Source: Pseudomonas sp. RIT409 (GTDB taxonomy: Bacteria; Pseudomonadota; Gammaproteobacteria; Pseudomonadales; Pseudomonadaceae). From it: 64,000 nt of DNA. Position numbers and translations under genes: made by a program. Shown piece after piece: positions 1 to 10,059 of the stretch. How positions within the stretch are numbered: the stretch's first letter is position 1; each line of letters starts with the position of its first letter. The stretch covers positions 62,001-126,000 of the forward strand of contig NZ_QARE02000004.1 of the NCBI RefSeq assembly GCF_003052515.2, written 5' to 3'. Below the pieces are notes generated by a model that did not search any database, had not been told where the DNA came from, and was given only the letters and a program-made list of their open reading frames with translations.

Positions 1-878
1 TTCTGGCGATCACCGGGATGATTCCGTTCACCCAGACCATCTTTCTCTGGCAGTCAGGGATCATGCTGCTGGCCTTGGTGGTGATTTCCATCGTCGTGGC
101 CTATGCCACCGCGCCGGGACCTGCCAATGCCCGCGACGCCGAGGCATGTGGTGTCGATCCGGCCTTCAGCCTGCCGCCTCTGCCTGCACGCACGCGCCCG
201 GGTGAGTGGCTCGAATACAGCCCGCTGCTGATCATTCTGATGGTCGTGCTGGCGTCCGGCTGGTTGTACAACGAATTCACCACCAAGCCGGCGATCACAG
301 CGATTTCGGGTCTGAACACCTACAACTTCCTGTTCATCATGGTCGGTGCCCTGCTGCACTGGCGTCCCCGCAGTTTCCTGGACGCTGTCGCCCGGGCGGT
401 ACCTACCACCACAGGCGTGCTGATCCAATTCCCGCTGTATGGCTCAATCGCGGCCCTGCTCACCACCGTCAAAGGCGGCGACGCGCAGACCGTCGCGCAC
501 CATATTTCGACGTTCTTCACCAGCATCGCCTCCCACGATACCTATGCGCTGTTGATGGGCGTGTATTCGGCGATACTCGGTTTCTTCATCCCGTCCGGTG
601 GCGGCAAATGGATCATCGAAGCCCCTTATGTGATGCAAGTGGCGAATGACCTGAAATATCACCTGGGCTGGGCGGTGCAGATCTACAACGCCGCCGAAGC
701 GCTGCCGAACCTGATCAACCCCTTCTACATGCTGCCGCTGTTGGGCGTGTTGGGGCTCAAGGCGCGAGACCTGATCGGCTTCTCCTTCGTACAACTGCTG
801 GTGCACACGCCGCTGGTGCTGTTCCTGCTGTGGGCCTTGGGCACCACCCTCGCCTACATTCCCCCGGTAATGCCGTAG
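1..878 (+). CDS. atoE: Short-chain fatty acid transporter, AtoE family (5' end outside window)
   Basis: Inner-membrane carrier of the TIGR00366/AtoE family, thought to import short-chain fatty acids such as acetoacetate or butyrate. The reading frame is already open at the left edge (first full codon at position 3), so only about the last 291 residues of a roughly 450-residue protein are present. Several long hydrophobic segments are visible, with the conserved run FFIPSGGGKW near the middle and a Leu-rich final helix ending LAYIPPVMP. A rho-independent terminator follows about 20 bp after the stop. The substrate is inferred from the family only; no ato catabolic genes are visible here. Confidence 0.8.
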   Translation, partial: LAITGMIPFTQTIFLWQSGIMLLALVVISIVVAYATAPGPANARDAEACGVDPAFSLPPLPARTRPGEWLEYSPLLIILMVVLASGWLYNEFTTKPAITAISGLNTYNFLFIMVGALLHWRPRSFLDAVARAVPTTTGVLIQFPLYGSIAALLTTVKGGDAQTVAHHISTFFTSIASHDTYALLMGVYSAILGFFIPSGGGKWIIEAPYVMQVANDLKYHLGWAVQIYNAAEALPNLINPFYMLPLLGVLGLKARDLIGFSFVQLLVHTPLVLFLLWALGTTLAYIPPVMP

Positions 879-899
879 CCCGATTGCTGAATCGCCAAG

Positions 900-932
900 A
901 AAGCGTGGGTCATTTGCCCCACGCTTTTTTTT
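900..932 (+). terminator. Rho-independent terminator after atoE
   Basis: A perfect 9-bp stem AAGCGTGGG/CCCACGCTT (901-909 with 918-926) with an 8-nt loop is followed by an uninterrupted T run to 932. It ends the rightward transcript of the transporter gene. Confidence 0.85.
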
Positions 933-1110
933 GACGAGTTGAAAAATATTGTACAAAACCGACGAGCTGTACAACCTTACCTGTAGCTTTTTGATATCAC
1001 CTTTGTGATGATCTCTGCACTGCAGAAGGAACAGGCAACTGGGCATTGACACACGCCCTGGAGACCATGGAACAGGATTCATCGTTGTTTCATCTCTCTG
1101 GGCTGCCATC

Positions 1111-2424
1111 ATGTTTTTCGACTCGCAAAAGAACAAAGTCATTCAGGAGCTGCAACTGACCGTCTCCCATCAGGCCAGCCTGTTGGAAGCCATCGGCCGC
1201 TCAATGGCAAGCATCGAGTTCGACCTCAACGGCGTCGTGCTCACGGCCAACGACAACTTCTTCAAAGTCATGCGTTATCGCCCCGAACAGGTGATTGGCA
1301 AAGAGCACCGCGTGTTCTGTACCCCCGAGTATGTGCGTAGCAACGAGTACACGCAGCTTTGGTCGCGGCTGCGCAATGGCGAGTTCGTGTCCGCGACCTT
1401 TCAACGGGTGGCAGGCGATGGCAGCACGGTCTGGCTGGAAGCCAGCTACAACCCCGTGCGCGATACCAACGGCAATGTGGTCAAGGTCGTGAAATATGCT
1501 GCCGACGTGACCGCCAAGCTGCAGGCCGAGAGCGAATCGCGCAACAAGCTGCAAGCCATCGACCGAGCCATGGCGGTCATCGAGTTCGATCTGGACGGCC
1601 GCATCATCGCCGCCAACGATAACCTGCTGCGCCTGCTGGGCTACAGCCGTCAAGAGCTGTTGGGCAAGCACCATCGCCTGCTCTGCCCCGCTGAATTGAC
1701 CAGTAGCAGCGACTACCAAGATTTCTGGCGCCGTCTGAACAAAGGCGAATTTTTCAGCGGTCAGTTCAAGCGCGTCGCCAAGCACGGCCAGACCCTCTGG
1801 CTGGAAGCTTCCTACAACCCCGTGTACGACGCCTGCGGCAAACTCAGCAAGGTGGTCAAATTCGCTTCCGACGTGACCTCGCGCATCGAGAAACATGAAC
1901 AGGACGCCCACAGCGCGGCGCAGGCCTATCACATTTCGGTGCGCACCCAGAAAGTAGCCGAGCAAGGCACTCAAGTGATTCAAGAGGCGGCCAGCGAAAT
2001 GCGCCAGATTTCGCGCAACATCGAAGATTCGTCACGGATCATCGGCCAACTGGGCGAACGCTCGGAGCAGATCACAGCCATCGTCAACACCATCCACAGC
2101 ATCGCCGACCAGACCAATCTGCTGGCCCTGAACGCCGCCATTGAAGCAGCCCGCGCGGGGGATCAAGGCCGGGGATTTGCGGTGGTCGCCGATGAGGTTC
2201 GGCAATTGGCCGGGCGGACCAGCCGATCGACGCAGGAAATTTCCGAAATGATCCAACTGATCCAGACCGAAACCCGCCAAGCCATCGTTAGCATGGACAA
2301 CACCCGTGCCAACGCGGTCAAAGGGGTCGACCTCGCGGATCAGGCCGGAACGGCCATCGTTCAGATCAGCAGCGGAACCAACGACGCGGTAGACGCGGTG
2401 CGGGTGTTCGCCGGGCGCGAATGA
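1111..2424 (+). CDS. Double-PAS methyl-accepting chemotaxis protein, BdlA-like
   Basis: Cytoplasmic chemoreceptor of 437 residues. Two PAS domains lie at about residues 25-134 and 145-256, followed by an MCP signalling domain. The hairpin tip with [20 protein letters not shown] sits near 331-350, the region that contacts CheA and CheW. No transmembrane segment or HAMP domain is visible. This matches P. aeruginosa BdlA (PAS-PAS-MCP, about 417 residues), a biofilm-dispersion regulator. Aer-like energy taxis is the alternative role, since PAS domains in such proteins often bind haem or FAD. The ATG at 1111 has only a weak Shine-Dalgarno sequence. No che genes are nearby, so it is an orphan transducer. 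The role in dispersion is inferred. Confidence 0.85.
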   Translation: MFFDSQKNKVIQELQLTVSHQASLLEAIGRSMASIEFDLNGVVLTANDNFFKVMRYRPEQVIGKEHRVFCTPEYVRSNEYTQLWSRLRNGEFVSATFQRVAGDGSTVWLEASYNPVRDTNGNVVKVVKYAADVTAKLQAESESRNKLQAIDRAMAVIEFDLDGRIIAANDNLLRLLGYSRQELLGKHHRLLCPAELTSSSDYQDFWRRLNKGEFFSGQFKRVAKHGQTLWLEASYNPVYDACGKLSKVVKFASDVTSRIEKHEQDAHSAAQAYHISVRTQKVAEQGTQVIQEAASEMRQISRNIEDSSRIIGQLGERSEQITAIVNTIHSIADQTNLLALNAAIEAARAGDQGRGFAVVADEVRQLAGRTSRSTQEISEMIQLIQTETRQAIVSMDNTRANAVKGVDLADQAGTAIVQISSGTNDAVDAVRVFAGRE

Positions 2425-2492
2425 CAATGAACGGGCCAAGCCGTCGGTGGCAATGCTGCTCCCGGCGGCCCGGCCGGCGCTGATCAGGGGTT

Positions 2493-3497
2493 CTAGACGC
2501 GTTGCGCCTCGTTCTGACGGCGCAGCGCCTTGGCCCGCTTCTCGAGTACCAGGTACACGATGACCGCCAGCACCAGCGGAATCAGAAAATAGATCACCCG
2601 ATAGCCAATCAGCGCCGCAAGCAGTTGCCCTTTGGTGAACTGATGCTGCATCAGAGTGATGAACACCGTTTCCAGCACCCCGAGCCCCGCCGGGATGTGA
2701 GCAATCACCCCCGCAATGCTGCTGATCAGCAGAATGCCCAGTACGGCCGGATAAAACGCCTTTTCCGGCAGCAAGATGTAAATCAGCAAGGCCATCAGGC
2801 CCCAGTTCAACGCCCCCAGAAGCGCCTGCCGCAATGCCTGGTTCAGCGACGGCAGCACCAGTTGCTGCTTGCGAATCGTCCAGGTCCGCCGCTTGGAAAA
2901 GCGACAGGCGAGGAAATAGCTGAAACACACCACCAGCAACAGCACGCCGATCAACTGCAAGGTGGTGTCACCGATCTTCCAGCCCTCAGGCAGGTCGATG
3001 AATCCGCCGGCGAACACAAATCCAGCCAGCAACATGTAACCCAACCAGTTGGTGATGAGGCTCAGACTGAGAATCCGCGTGATGGTAGGAACGTCCAGCC
3101 CGAGGCGCGAATACAACCGATACCGCAGGGCAATACCGCCCACCCAGGAACTGAGGTTCAGGTTGAAGGCGTAACAGACGAAGGTCACGGGGACGATCTG
3201 CTTGATGGATAGCTTGTGCGCCGTGTAACGCCGGGCAAGTACGTCGAAGCCGCAATAGGTCAAATAGCTGCCCGCCGCGACCACGAACCCCAATGCCAAG
3301 GTACTGGCTTTGTAAGACGCCAGCGCATGGGTCACCTCGTTCCAGTCCAGGTTTTTGACCAACAGGAACAACATCACCGGGACGGCGATGAAGAAAAACA
3401 GGGTCACGACGCGCTTGGCCCATTTCAGCCAGACCTTCGATTTGGGTGAGGCCTCGGCTGGCACCTCACGTGGCGACGCATGGGATACTCCGCTCAT
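2493..3497 (-). CDS. ybhN: YbhN-family integral membrane protein (UPF0104)
   Basis: Integral inner-membrane protein of 334 residues with about eight hydrophobic segments. It resembles the flippase-like transmembrane half of lysyl-phosphatidylglycerol synthases (UPF0104). It starts at an ATG preceded by AGGAGAG and overlaps the end of the preceding clsB by four bases. It is last or near-last in the ybhP-clsB-ybhN gene set, the same trio found in E. coli. A role in phospholipid handling is inferred from that linkage; the catalytic MprF half is absent. Confidence 0.82.
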   Translation of the reverse strand: MSGVSHASPREVPAEASPKSKVWLKWAKRVVTLFFFIAVPVMLFLLVKNLDWNEVTHALASYKASTLALGFVVAAGSYLTYCGFDVLARRYTAHKLSIKQIVPVTFVCYAFNLNLSSWVGGIALRYRLYSRLGLDVPTITRILSLSLITNWLGYMLLAGFVFAGGFIDLPEGWKIGDTTLQLIGVLLLVVCFSYFLACRFSKRRTWTIRKQQLVLPSLNQALRQALLGALNWGLMALLIYILLPEKAFYPAVLGILLISSIAGVIAHIPAGLGVLETVFITLMQHQFTKGQLLAALIGYRVIYFLIPLVLAVIVYLVLEKRAKALRRQNEAQRV

Positions 3498-4744
3498 GAC
3501 AATCTCTCCTGATCAGCCGACAGTTCGCGCGTGAGGGTTTCAGCGCCGGGCATGACTTCCGGTGGGCGAAGCGGTTTCAGACGCGGGCCGTGCACCGGGA
3601 ACAGCCCTGCGATTGCCGGGAAATGGCGCAGGAAGTGGAAGCTCAGGAAAATCATGGGCGCTCGCCACCACTGCCCCTTCGCCAGGCCCTTGAGGCTGGC
3701 CTGTTTGCTCTGGGTTGCCGCCAACTCCTGGAGGTGCTCATGCAACTGCTGGTTGAGGGCGCGGTCGCGAATGAACAGATTGGCTTCCAGGTTCAGTGCC
3801 AGACTCAGCGGGTCGAGGTTGCTGGAACCCACCGTCGACCACTCCTGATCGATCAACGCCACCTTGCCATGCAATGCCCGCTGCTTGTACTCGTGGATGA
3901 CAACGCCTTCGCGCAGCAGCCAGGTGTACGTCAAGCGCGAACAGACGCGGACGAAAGGCATGTCCGGCTGGCCTTGCAGAATGAGCGTCACTTTCACCCC
4001 ACGCCGTGCGGCATTGCGCAGTTCCCGCAAAAACCGGTAGCTGGGAAAGAAATAGGCATTGGCGATGGTGATGCGCTGATTCGCGTTGCGCATGGCTTGC
4101 AGGTATTGCTCTTCGATGTCGGTGGTGTGGCGGTCGTTGTCCCGTTCGGCGAACAGCATCCGCGCGCTTCCCGCTCGCCGGGTCACGACATTCAGCGGCG
4201 TGAACGATGTGCGCAGGACCGGCCCCAGCATTTGCAAGGTGGAGCGGTAGATGTCCGCAACGATCGGCCCGCGAACCAGTACCGCGTAATCTTGCTTGGC
4301 CGTGATCCCGGTGTCCGCCATGTGATCGACGCTGTAGTTGATGCCGCCCATGAACGCCAGCTCGCCATCGATGACCACCACCTTGCGGTGCAACCGGCGG
4401 AACAGATTGGTGCGCATGCCCATGAACTTGGGGCGCGGGTCGAACAACTGAATCTGGACGCCTGCGGTGATCATGGCTTGGACGAATGCCGTGCTGAGGT
4501 CGCTGGTGCCATAGTCGTCCACCGTAATCACCACACGTACGCCACGGTTTGCGGCTTCGATGACCGCTTGCTGCAGCCCTTCGCCGACCCGGTCCTCGAA
4601 GATGATGAAGGTTTCGATCAACACTTCCTGCTGCGCAGCACGTATGCACTCGAATACCTTGGTAAAGAAATCTTCACCGTTGATCAGCAGCTCGACGGCG
4701 TTGCCGTCCTGCCAGACCCCATACCGGTTGTTGAATGCCTTCAT
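3494..4744 (-). CDS. clsB: Cardiolipin synthase B
   Basis: Phospholipase D superfamily enzyme of 416 residues that makes cardiolipin at the inner membrane. Two HKD motifs are intact: H119-x-K121-x4-D126 and H292-x-K294-x4-D299, each followed by the expected GG/GSSN segment. Like E. coli ClsB (YbhO), and unlike ClsA, it lacks the two N-terminal membrane helices. The ATG at 4744 has a strong GGAGGTGA upstream. It overlaps ybhP upstream and ybhN downstream by four bases, so the three are translationally coupled. Confidence 0.92.
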   Translation of the reverse strand: MKAFNNRYGVWQDGNAVELLINGEDFFTKVFECIRAAQQEVLIETFIIFEDRVGEGLQQAVIEAANRGVRVVITVDDYGTSDLSTAFVQAMITAGVQIQLFDPRPKFMGMRTNLFRRLHRKVVVIDGELAFMGGINYSVDHMADTGITAKQDYAVLVRGPIVADIYRSTLQMLGPVLRTSFTPLNVVTRRAGSARMLFAERDNDRHTTDIEEQYLQAMRNANQRITIANAYFFPSYRFLRELRNAARRGVKVTLILQGQPDMPFVRVCSRLTYTWLLREGVVIHEYKQRALHGKVALIDQEWSTVGSSNLDPLSLALNLEANLFIRDRALNQQLHEHLQELAATQSKQASLKGLAKGQWWRAPMIFLSFHFLRHFPAIAGLFPVHGPRLKPLRPPEVMPGAETLTRELSADQERLS

Positions 4745-5535
4745 AACGTCACCTCCACCGCCAGCGGCGCATGATCGGACAAATGGGACCAGGGCCGGTT
4801 GGAAAGCACCCTGGGTGCTCGGGCCTGAGCGTTGCGAACATAAATCCTGTCCAGACGAAGCAGCGGAAAGCGGGCGGGGAAACTCTTGGCCGGAGCCCCG
4901 AAGGCCTCGACGAACACTTCACGCAGCCCGGTCGAGCTCAGCGCCGCGTCGGCCTTGAGGCGCCAGTCGTTGAAATCCCCGGCGATGATCACAGGGGCAT
5001 CATCTGGAAGGCTTGCGACCACATCCGCCAGCAACGCCAATTGCTGCTGGCGGTGCACTTCCTTGAGGCCCAGGTGGACGCAGATGGCATGGACTTCGCC
5101 GAAGCGCGGTACGTCCAGAACACAATGGAGAAGGCCTCGCTCTTCGGTACCGAGAATCGAGATATCCAGATTTTCATGCCGCACGATGGGGTATTTGGAC
5201 AGCAGCGCATTGCCGTGATGCCCGTGGGGGTACACCGCGTTACGACCGTAGGCGAAATCACTCCACATGCTGTCGGCGAGAAATTCGTATTGCGAGGTGG
5301 TCGGCCAGTCCTTGACGCGCTGGGCATGGTTCTGCTGCTCGCCATGAACCTCTTGGAGAAACACCACGTCAGCGGAAACATTGCGCACGGCGTCCCGCAA
5401 CTCGGGCAGGATGAAACGGCGGTTAAGGAAGCCGAAGCCCATGTGCATGTTCATGGTCAACACATGCAACGTGATCTGGGTCGAGGCGGCCTGCCGTCGG
5501 CCCAAAATCTCTTCGGGGGTCAGGACAGAGGTCAC
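4741..5535 (-). CDS. ybhP: Endonuclease/exonuclease/phosphatase family protein YbhP
   Basis: A 264-residue EEP-fold metal-dependent phosphodiesterase or phosphatase. Visible motifs are [14 protein letters not shown] (metal-binding Glu), GDFNDWR and the final SDHAPLAVE with its catalytic Asp-His. The start is GTG at 5535, with AAGGAG seven bases upstream. It overlaps the upstream DUF72 gene by four bases and clsB by four. It belongs to the ybhP-clsB-ybhN trio. The substrate is unknown; a lipid head group is suggested by context only. Confidence 0.85.
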   Translation of the reverse strand: MTSVLTPEEILGRRQAASTQITLHVLTMNMHMGFGFLNRRFILPELRDAVRNVSADVVFLQEVHGEQQNHAQRVKDWPTTSQYEFLADSMWSDFAYGRNAVYPHGHHGNALLSKYPIVRHENLDISILGTEERGLLHCVLDVPRFGEVHAICVHLGLKEVHRQQQLALLADVVASLPDDAPVIIAGDFNDWRLKADAALSSTGLREVFVEAFGAPAKSFPARFPLLRLDRIYVRNAQARAPRVLSNRPWSHLSDHAPLAVEVTL

Positions 5536-6449
5536 AGCTGGGCTCCTTTTAGATCGCCGGGGGCCACTTCCAGACCTGCGGCCAAGCCGAAACGCTCCAG
5601 CAACTGGCGGGCGTCGTAGGGCGCGCGAACTTTAATGTCGTTGTCGAAATAACAGTAAACGTCTCGGGATTTTCGTGACCGCCCCAGCTTGTCGCAGGCC
5701 AGATGGGCGTCCTCGGGCTGCTCCCCGCGGCGCCATGAATCAATGCGATCGCCCCAGCGTTTGAGTGCCGAAGCGGTATAACCGCTGGCGTACAGTTGCT
5801 TGTCGCCGTGCAGACGCAAGTAAACGAAATCGCTGGTCAGGTCTTCCAGGTACGGCCATTTGCCTGCCGTGTCGGCGGTGACCAACGCCACCTTGTAGCG
5901 ACGTAGCAACCGGATGAATTCCGGGGCCGCGAAGCTTTCATGACGAATCTCCACCGCATGCCGCACCCGGGCCTTGGCGGGAATGTCGAGGTAACCGGCT
6001 TTCTCCATGCGCTCGGCGCAGTGTTTGGCACAGGCTTTGGCGGCTTTGCCGTCGTGGGGCAAAGCGTGGAGAAAGGCCTCGAAACCCTCGGGGTCGAATT
6101 TGAAGCTGGGTGGAAATTGCCAGAGGATCGGGCCCATCTTTTCCTTGAGCTGAAAAATTCCGGAGGCAAAAAAGTTGGCGAGCGCTTCGTCGATGTCCTT
6201 CAACCGCTTGACGTGGGTGATGTAGCGAGGCGTCTTCAGGCTGAAGACGAATCCCTCGGGCGTATCGGCGTACCAGCGGGCATACAGGTCCGGCGACTGC
6301 AGAGAATAGAACGAGCCATTGATTTCAATGCTGTTCACCGCTCTGGAGGCGAATTTGAGTTCGTTTTTCTGAGCCAGCCCCTCAGGATAGAAATCCTTGC
6401 GCCACGGCACATAGCGCCAGCCCGATATGCCGATTCGGATATCGCTCAT
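5532..6449 (-). CDS. yecE: DUF72 domain protein, YecE family
   Basis: A 305-residue TIM-barrel-like protein of the DUF72/YecE family, biochemical function unknown. The N-terminus [10 protein letters not shown] and the later segments [18 protein letters not shown] and YCYFDNDIK are family hallmarks. ATG 6449 is preferred over upstream in-frame codons because AGAGAG precedes it at the right distance and the conserved domain begins immediately. It is the first gene of the leftward yecE-ybhP-clsB-ybhN operon. Confidence 0.82.
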   Translation of the reverse strand: MSDIRIGISGWRYVPWRKDFYPEGLAQKNELKFASRAVNSIEINGSFYSLQSPDLYARWYADTPEGFVFSLKTPRYITHVKRLKDIDEALANFFASGIFQLKEKMGPILWQFPPSFKFDPEGFEAFLHALPHDGKAAKACAKHCAERMEKAGYLDIPAKARVRHAVEIRHESFAAPEFIRLLRRYKVALVTADTAGKWPYLEDLTSDFVYLRLHGDKQLYASGYTASALKRWGDRIDSWRRGEQPEDAHLACDKLGRSRKSRDVYCYFDNDIKVRAPYDARQLLERFGLAAGLEVAPGDLKGAQL

Positions 6450-6677
6450 GCAAGTGCTCTCTGTGCTTGCCGTCACGGCGAATGCCGTGACACCACTGAA
6501 CAACAGATAGGAAGCTTGAGCAGCGGGCAGGTTCCGTATTTTTTACACCCCAAGTGTGACCGGCTCGACACCGCAACGGCTGCGCGCGGCATCGTCATGC
6601 CGGGAACGCACAGGAAGATGTGAGGCCCAACCGTTCAATGGCAGAATCGCAGCATTCCGACATTCATGGAGACTTGC

Positions 6678-8531
6678 ATGCTTCGCGCTTTCGAACGATG
6701 GCTAGACCCTTTCCCGCCGGATGAAGTGCCGCCCCCTCCCGAAGGCCTCGTCCGGTTCCTCTGGGCCTGCACCCGTGGCGCGCGGCGTTATGTCCTGGCG
6801 TTGGCGCTGCTCAGCGCCAGTGTGTCCATTTACGAAGCCTGGCTTTTCTCGTTCCTCGGTCAGATCGTGGACCTGCTCGGGGCCTGGAAAGCGGGGGACG
6901 ATGGGGCAGCGCAGGAGAGCCACGTGTTATGGGGCGTTGGCGTCGTATTGCTGACCAGCATCGGGCTGGTTGCACTGCGCACCATGGTCCAGCACCAGGT
7001 GCTGGCCATCAATCTTCCGTTGCGGCTGCGCTGGGACTTCCATCGTCTGATGCTGCGCCAGAGCCTTTCGTTCTTTTCGGATGAGTTTTCCGGCCGAGTC
7101 ACCACCAAGGTCATGCAAACCGCGCTGGCCGTGCGGGAGGTCCTGTTCACCCTCATCGAAATCGCGCCCGGTATCGGTGTGTATTTCATCGCGATCATCG
7201 CGCTGGCCGGTGGGTTCGCCCCGAAACTGATGTTGCCGTTCCTGGCCTGGATCGCTCTCTTCGGTCTGGCCATGGCCTACTTCGTGCCGCGCCTGGGCAA
7301 AGTGGGCCAGGAGCAAGCCAACGCGCGCTCGTCGATGACGGGCCGTGTCTCGGACGCCTACACCAACATCACGACGGTCAAGCTGTTTTCCCACTCCAAA
7401 CGCGAAGCGCAGTTCGCTCGGGCTGCAATGGAGGACTTCAAGCAAACGGGCTTCCGCCAGATGCGCCTGGTCAGTCAGTTCGAAATCGTCAACCAGGCAT
7501 TGGTGGTGGCGCTGATCATCGGCGCGGGTGGCTACGCGTTGTGGCTGTGGCACCAGGAGGCCATCGGCACCGGCGCGGTGGCCGCGGTCACCGCCATGGC
7601 ACTGCGCATCAACGGCATGTCGCACTGGATCATGTGGCAGATGACCTCCTTGTTCGAGAACATCGGCACCGTGCAGGACGGCATCGAAACCCTGACCCGC
7701 AGTCCCAAGGTGCAGGACGCTGCCAACGCGAGCGTGTTGATCCCCTCGGGTGGCGCCGTAACCTTCGATCACGTGAGCTTCAACTACAGCGGTGAACGGC
7801 AGGTGCTGGACGATCTGAGCCTGCACATCCGCCCCGGCGAAAAGGTTGGGCTGGTCGGTCGCTCAGGTGCCGGCAAGTCCACACTGATCAATCTGCTGCT
7901 GCGCTTTTATGACGTGGACAAGGGCGAAATTCGCATTGATGGACAGAACGTGGCCCATGTCACTCAAGACAGCCTGCGCAGCGTGATCGGCATGGTGACC
8001 CAGGACACGTCGCTGCTGCACCGATCCATTCGCGACAACATTGCCTACGGCCGTCCGGACGCCACCGAAGAGCAGATTCGCCGCGCCGCGGTTGACGCTC
8101 AGGCCGATGCCTTCATCCAGCAGCTCAGTGACCGGCAAGGGCACACCGGCTATGACACGTTGGTGGGTGAGCGCGGTATCAAGCTGTCTGGCGGGCAACG
8201 CCAGAGGATTGCCATCGCGCGGGTGATGCTCAAGAACGCGCCCATTCTGTTGCTGGATGAAGCGACCAGCGCACTGGACTCGGAAGTCGAGGTGGCCATT
8301 CAAGAAAGCCTCGATGAAATGATGCAGGGCAAGACCGTCATTGCGATCGCCCACCGCCTCTCCACCATCGCGGCCATGGACCGACTGATTGTCATGGATG
8401 ATGGGCGCATCATCGAGCAGGGCACCCACGCCGAGCTGCTCGAACGAAACGGGACCTACGCGCAACTCTGGAAGCACCAGAGCGGCGGTTTCCTGGGGGA
8501 GGACCAAGGCGTGGTCGAGGCGGTGGAGTGA
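6678..8531 (+). CDS. ABC exporter, fused permease and ATPase (MsbA/multidrug type)
   Basis: Half-transporter of 617 residues. An N-terminal six-helix exporter domain (about residues 25-320) precedes a nucleotide-binding domain with Walker A GRSGAGKST near 396, signature LSGGQRQR near 503 and Walker B ILLLDEATSALD near 525. The H-loop histidine is in IAIAHRLST. It probably acts as a homodimer exporting a lipid or drug. ATG 6678 is chosen over 6666 because GGAGA lies seven bases before it. It is monocistronic, with no accessory periplasmic or outer-membrane partner nearby. The substrate cannot be read from sequence. Confidence 0.88.
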   Translation: MLRAFERWLDPFPPDEVPPPPEGLVRFLWACTRGARRYVLALALLSASVSIYEAWLFSFLGQIVDLLGAWKAGDDGAAQESHVLWGVGVVLLTSIGLVALRTMVQHQVLAINLPLRLRWDFHRLMLRQSLSFFSDEFSGRVTTKVMQTALAVREVLFTLIEIAPGIGVYFIAIIALAGGFAPKLMLPFLAWIALFGLAMAYFVPRLGKVGQEQANARSSMTGRVSDAYTNITTVKLFSHSKREAQFARAAMEDFKQTGFRQMRLVSQFEIVNQALVVALIIGAGGYALWLWHQEAIGTGAVAAVTAMALRINGMSHWIMWQMTSLFENIGTVQDGIETLTRSPKVQDAANASVLIPSGGAVTFDHVSFNYSGERQVLDDLSLHIRPGEKVGLVGRSGAGKSTLINLLLRFYDVDKGEIRIDGQNVAHVTQDSLRSVIGMVTQDTSLLHRSIRDNIAYGRPDATEEQIRRAAVDAQADAFIQQLSDRQGHTGYDTLVGERGIKLSGGQRQRIAIARVMLKNAPILLLDEATSALDSEVEVAIQESLDEMMQGKTVIAIAHRLSTIAAMDRLIVMDDGRIIEQGTHAELLERNGTYAQLWKHQSGGFLGEDQGVVEAVE

Positions 8532-8565
8532 TTTCCCCCTCCTCCTCCACAGCCCCGTCCCGCGC

Positions 8566-9444
8566 TCATTGGAACGCGTTGAGGTTGGCCTGAAGGAATG
8601 CCTTCACGGTTTGCGGAGCTTGCCCGGTAATCTGGGCGATCACGCCGTCCTCGCCCTCGAAGATTCCGTTCTGATAATCGATGGCGACCTCGATGAAATG
8701 CTGAATCAGGAACTCGGGCAGACCGTAGGATTTCAAGTGCGCCCGATATTCGTCGAGGGTGGATGGGGCGTAGCTGATGGTGCGGCCCAGTACTGCGCTG
8801 AGTTCCTCAGCGATTTGCCCATGGTCCATTTCAACGGGCCCGCACAAGGTGTAGGTCTTACCGATGTGGGGAGCGGGATGGGTCAGGACGCTGACGATCA
8901 GTCGCGCCTGGTCCTGAGCGGCGATGGGGGCGTGCCGACCTGCGCCGTAGGGTAACGTCAGTTTGTTGTCATTGACGATGGGGTTACGCACCCAAGGGAA
9001 CGTGAGCCATTCGGCAAAGAACGTGGGGCGAATATGCACGGTGGGCACGCCCGACCAATCGAGCACACGCTCCGCCAGCCAGTGGTTACGCGCCGCATGG
9101 CTCTTGGCGTCATCCCTCGCAGAAATCTGCGACATTTCCACCACCACCTCAACGCCGGCACGCCGCGCCGCGTCCGCCAGATTGGCCGTCACCTGGATAT
9201 ACCCCTCCCGCACGGGGTAGCACAGGTAAGCACCGTTCATCCCCTCCATGGCTTTGATGATGTCATCGTGCTCAAGCAAATCACCGACAACGATTTCGGC
9301 CCCTGCCTGGCGCAAATCGTCACTGCGTTGATCGTCGCTGTGGACGAACGCACGCACTCGGTGCCCCTCGGCCAATAATTGACGAACGACGTAGACGCCG
9401 GTTTTGCCGGTGGCGGCGGTGATCAGATAGCTGCGTGGTTGCAT
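8566..9444 (-). CDS. NmrA-family NAD(P)-binding oxidoreductase or sensor
   Basis: A 292-residue atypical short-chain dehydrogenase of the NmrA/HSCARG group. The dinucleotide motif TAATGKTG opens a Rossmann fold right after the start, and no classical YxxxK pair is evident. Related proteins act as quinone reductases (QorB-like) or redox sensors. ATG 9444 has AGGAGA upstream; the longer in-frame extension would overlap the operator region. It lies 121 bp downstream of, and on the same strand as, a MarR regulator. A perfect 24-bp palindrome lies between them, so it is very probably the regulated target. Confidence 0.8.
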   Translation of the reverse strand: MQPRSYLITAATGKTGVYVVRQLLAEGHRVRAFVHSDDQRSDDLRQAGAEIVVGDLLEHDDIIKAMEGMNGAYLCYPVREGYIQVTANLADAARRAGVEVVVEMSQISARDDAKSHAARNHWLAERVLDWSGVPTVHIRPTFFAEWLTFPWVRNPIVNDNKLTLPYGAGRHAPIAAQDQARLIVSVLTHPAPHIGKTYTLCGPVEMDHGQIAEELSAVLGRTISYAPSTLDEYRAHLKSYGLPEFLIQHFIEVAIDYQNGIFEGEDGVIAQITGQAPQTVKAFLQANLNAFQ

Positions 9445-9527
9445 GGTGATTCTCCTGTGAAGGGAAGGTTTTCGAAGACGCTCGGGGCATCGCAACGAAC
9501 GAATGCCTTCGTGCAGAACGGCGAACT

Positions 9528-9551
9528 GTTAATGTGCAATTGCACATTAAC
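9528..9551. promoter_or_regulatory. Perfect 24-bp palindromic operator before the NmrA gene
   Basis: The half-site GTTAATGTGCAA (9528-9539) is followed directly by its exact reverse complement (9540-9551). It lies between the marR stop and the NmrA-gene start. Its core TGTGCAATTGCACA recurs with two changes in the marR promoter. This size and symmetry are typical of a MarR-dimer site. Confidence 0.75.
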
Positions 9552-9565
9552 GATCAAAAAAAAGG

Positions 9566-9985
9566 TCATGTGCCTTGGCCAAGAATCGAGTCCCGCAATG
9601 CGATCGCTTGATCGGCACCCACTTGGGCTTCACGTTCCTCCTGGGCGGCACGCCACAGAGGCTGGGCCTTTTCGAGTGTCGCGTGCCCTTTTGCAGACAG
9701 TGAAAGCCGAAGCGCGCCGCGTGGCCCCGAGGCGTCGCTGATCAGAAGTCCCTCGGTCTGAAGCGGCTTGAGTGCTCGTACCAGGGTCGTACGCTCCATG
9801 ACCATCACGTCCGCCAGCTCAGCGATGAAAATCTCAGGCCGCTCATTGATCACTGCCAGGATCGAGAACTGCGAAATCGACAGTCCCACCTCGGCCAAGT
9901 GACGGTCATACAATCGCGTCAACAGACGCGCATGGCGCCTGGCCGCGAAGCAGTGACAAAAGTCCACATCCAGTAAGGTATTCAT
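9566..9985 (-). CDS. MarR-family transcriptional repressor
   Basis: Winged-helix regulator of 139 residues. The recognition region reads LADVMVMERTTLVRALKPLQ, followed by the wing containing DASGPRGALRLSLSAKG. The N-terminus has Cys residues (FCHCF), which in some MarR proteins sense oxidants. ATG 9985 is favoured: the two in-frame ATGs further upstream (9994, 9997) fall inside the predicted -10 box. A degenerate copy of the downstream palindrome sits in its own promoter, implying autoregulation together with the adjacent NmrA gene. Confidence 0.85.
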   Translation of the reverse strand: MNTLLDVDFCHCFAARRHARLLTRLYDRHLAEVGLSISQFSILAVINERPEIFIAELADVMVMERTTLVRALKPLQTEGLLISDASGPRGALRLSLSAKGHATLEKAQPLWRAAQEEREAQVGADQAIALRDSILGQGT

Positions 9986-9992
9986 GGCGCTC

Positions 9993-10020
9993 ATCATATG
10001 TGTAACTGCACAGGTGTCAA
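9993..10020 (-). promoter_or_regulatory. marR promoter with operator embedded in the spacer
   Basis: On the minus strand, TTGACA (10015-10020) and TATGAT (9993-9998) are separated by 16 bp. That spacer contains TGTGCAGTTACACA (9999-10012), a two-change copy of the core of the perfect palindrome at 9528-9551. Repressor bound here would cover both RNA polymerase contact boxes. The predicted start of transcription falls at about 9986, on or next to the ATG. Confidence 0.7.
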
Positions 10021-10059
10021 GTGTGATTCATCGCGTGTGCTGAATTGCAGCCTGATCGA

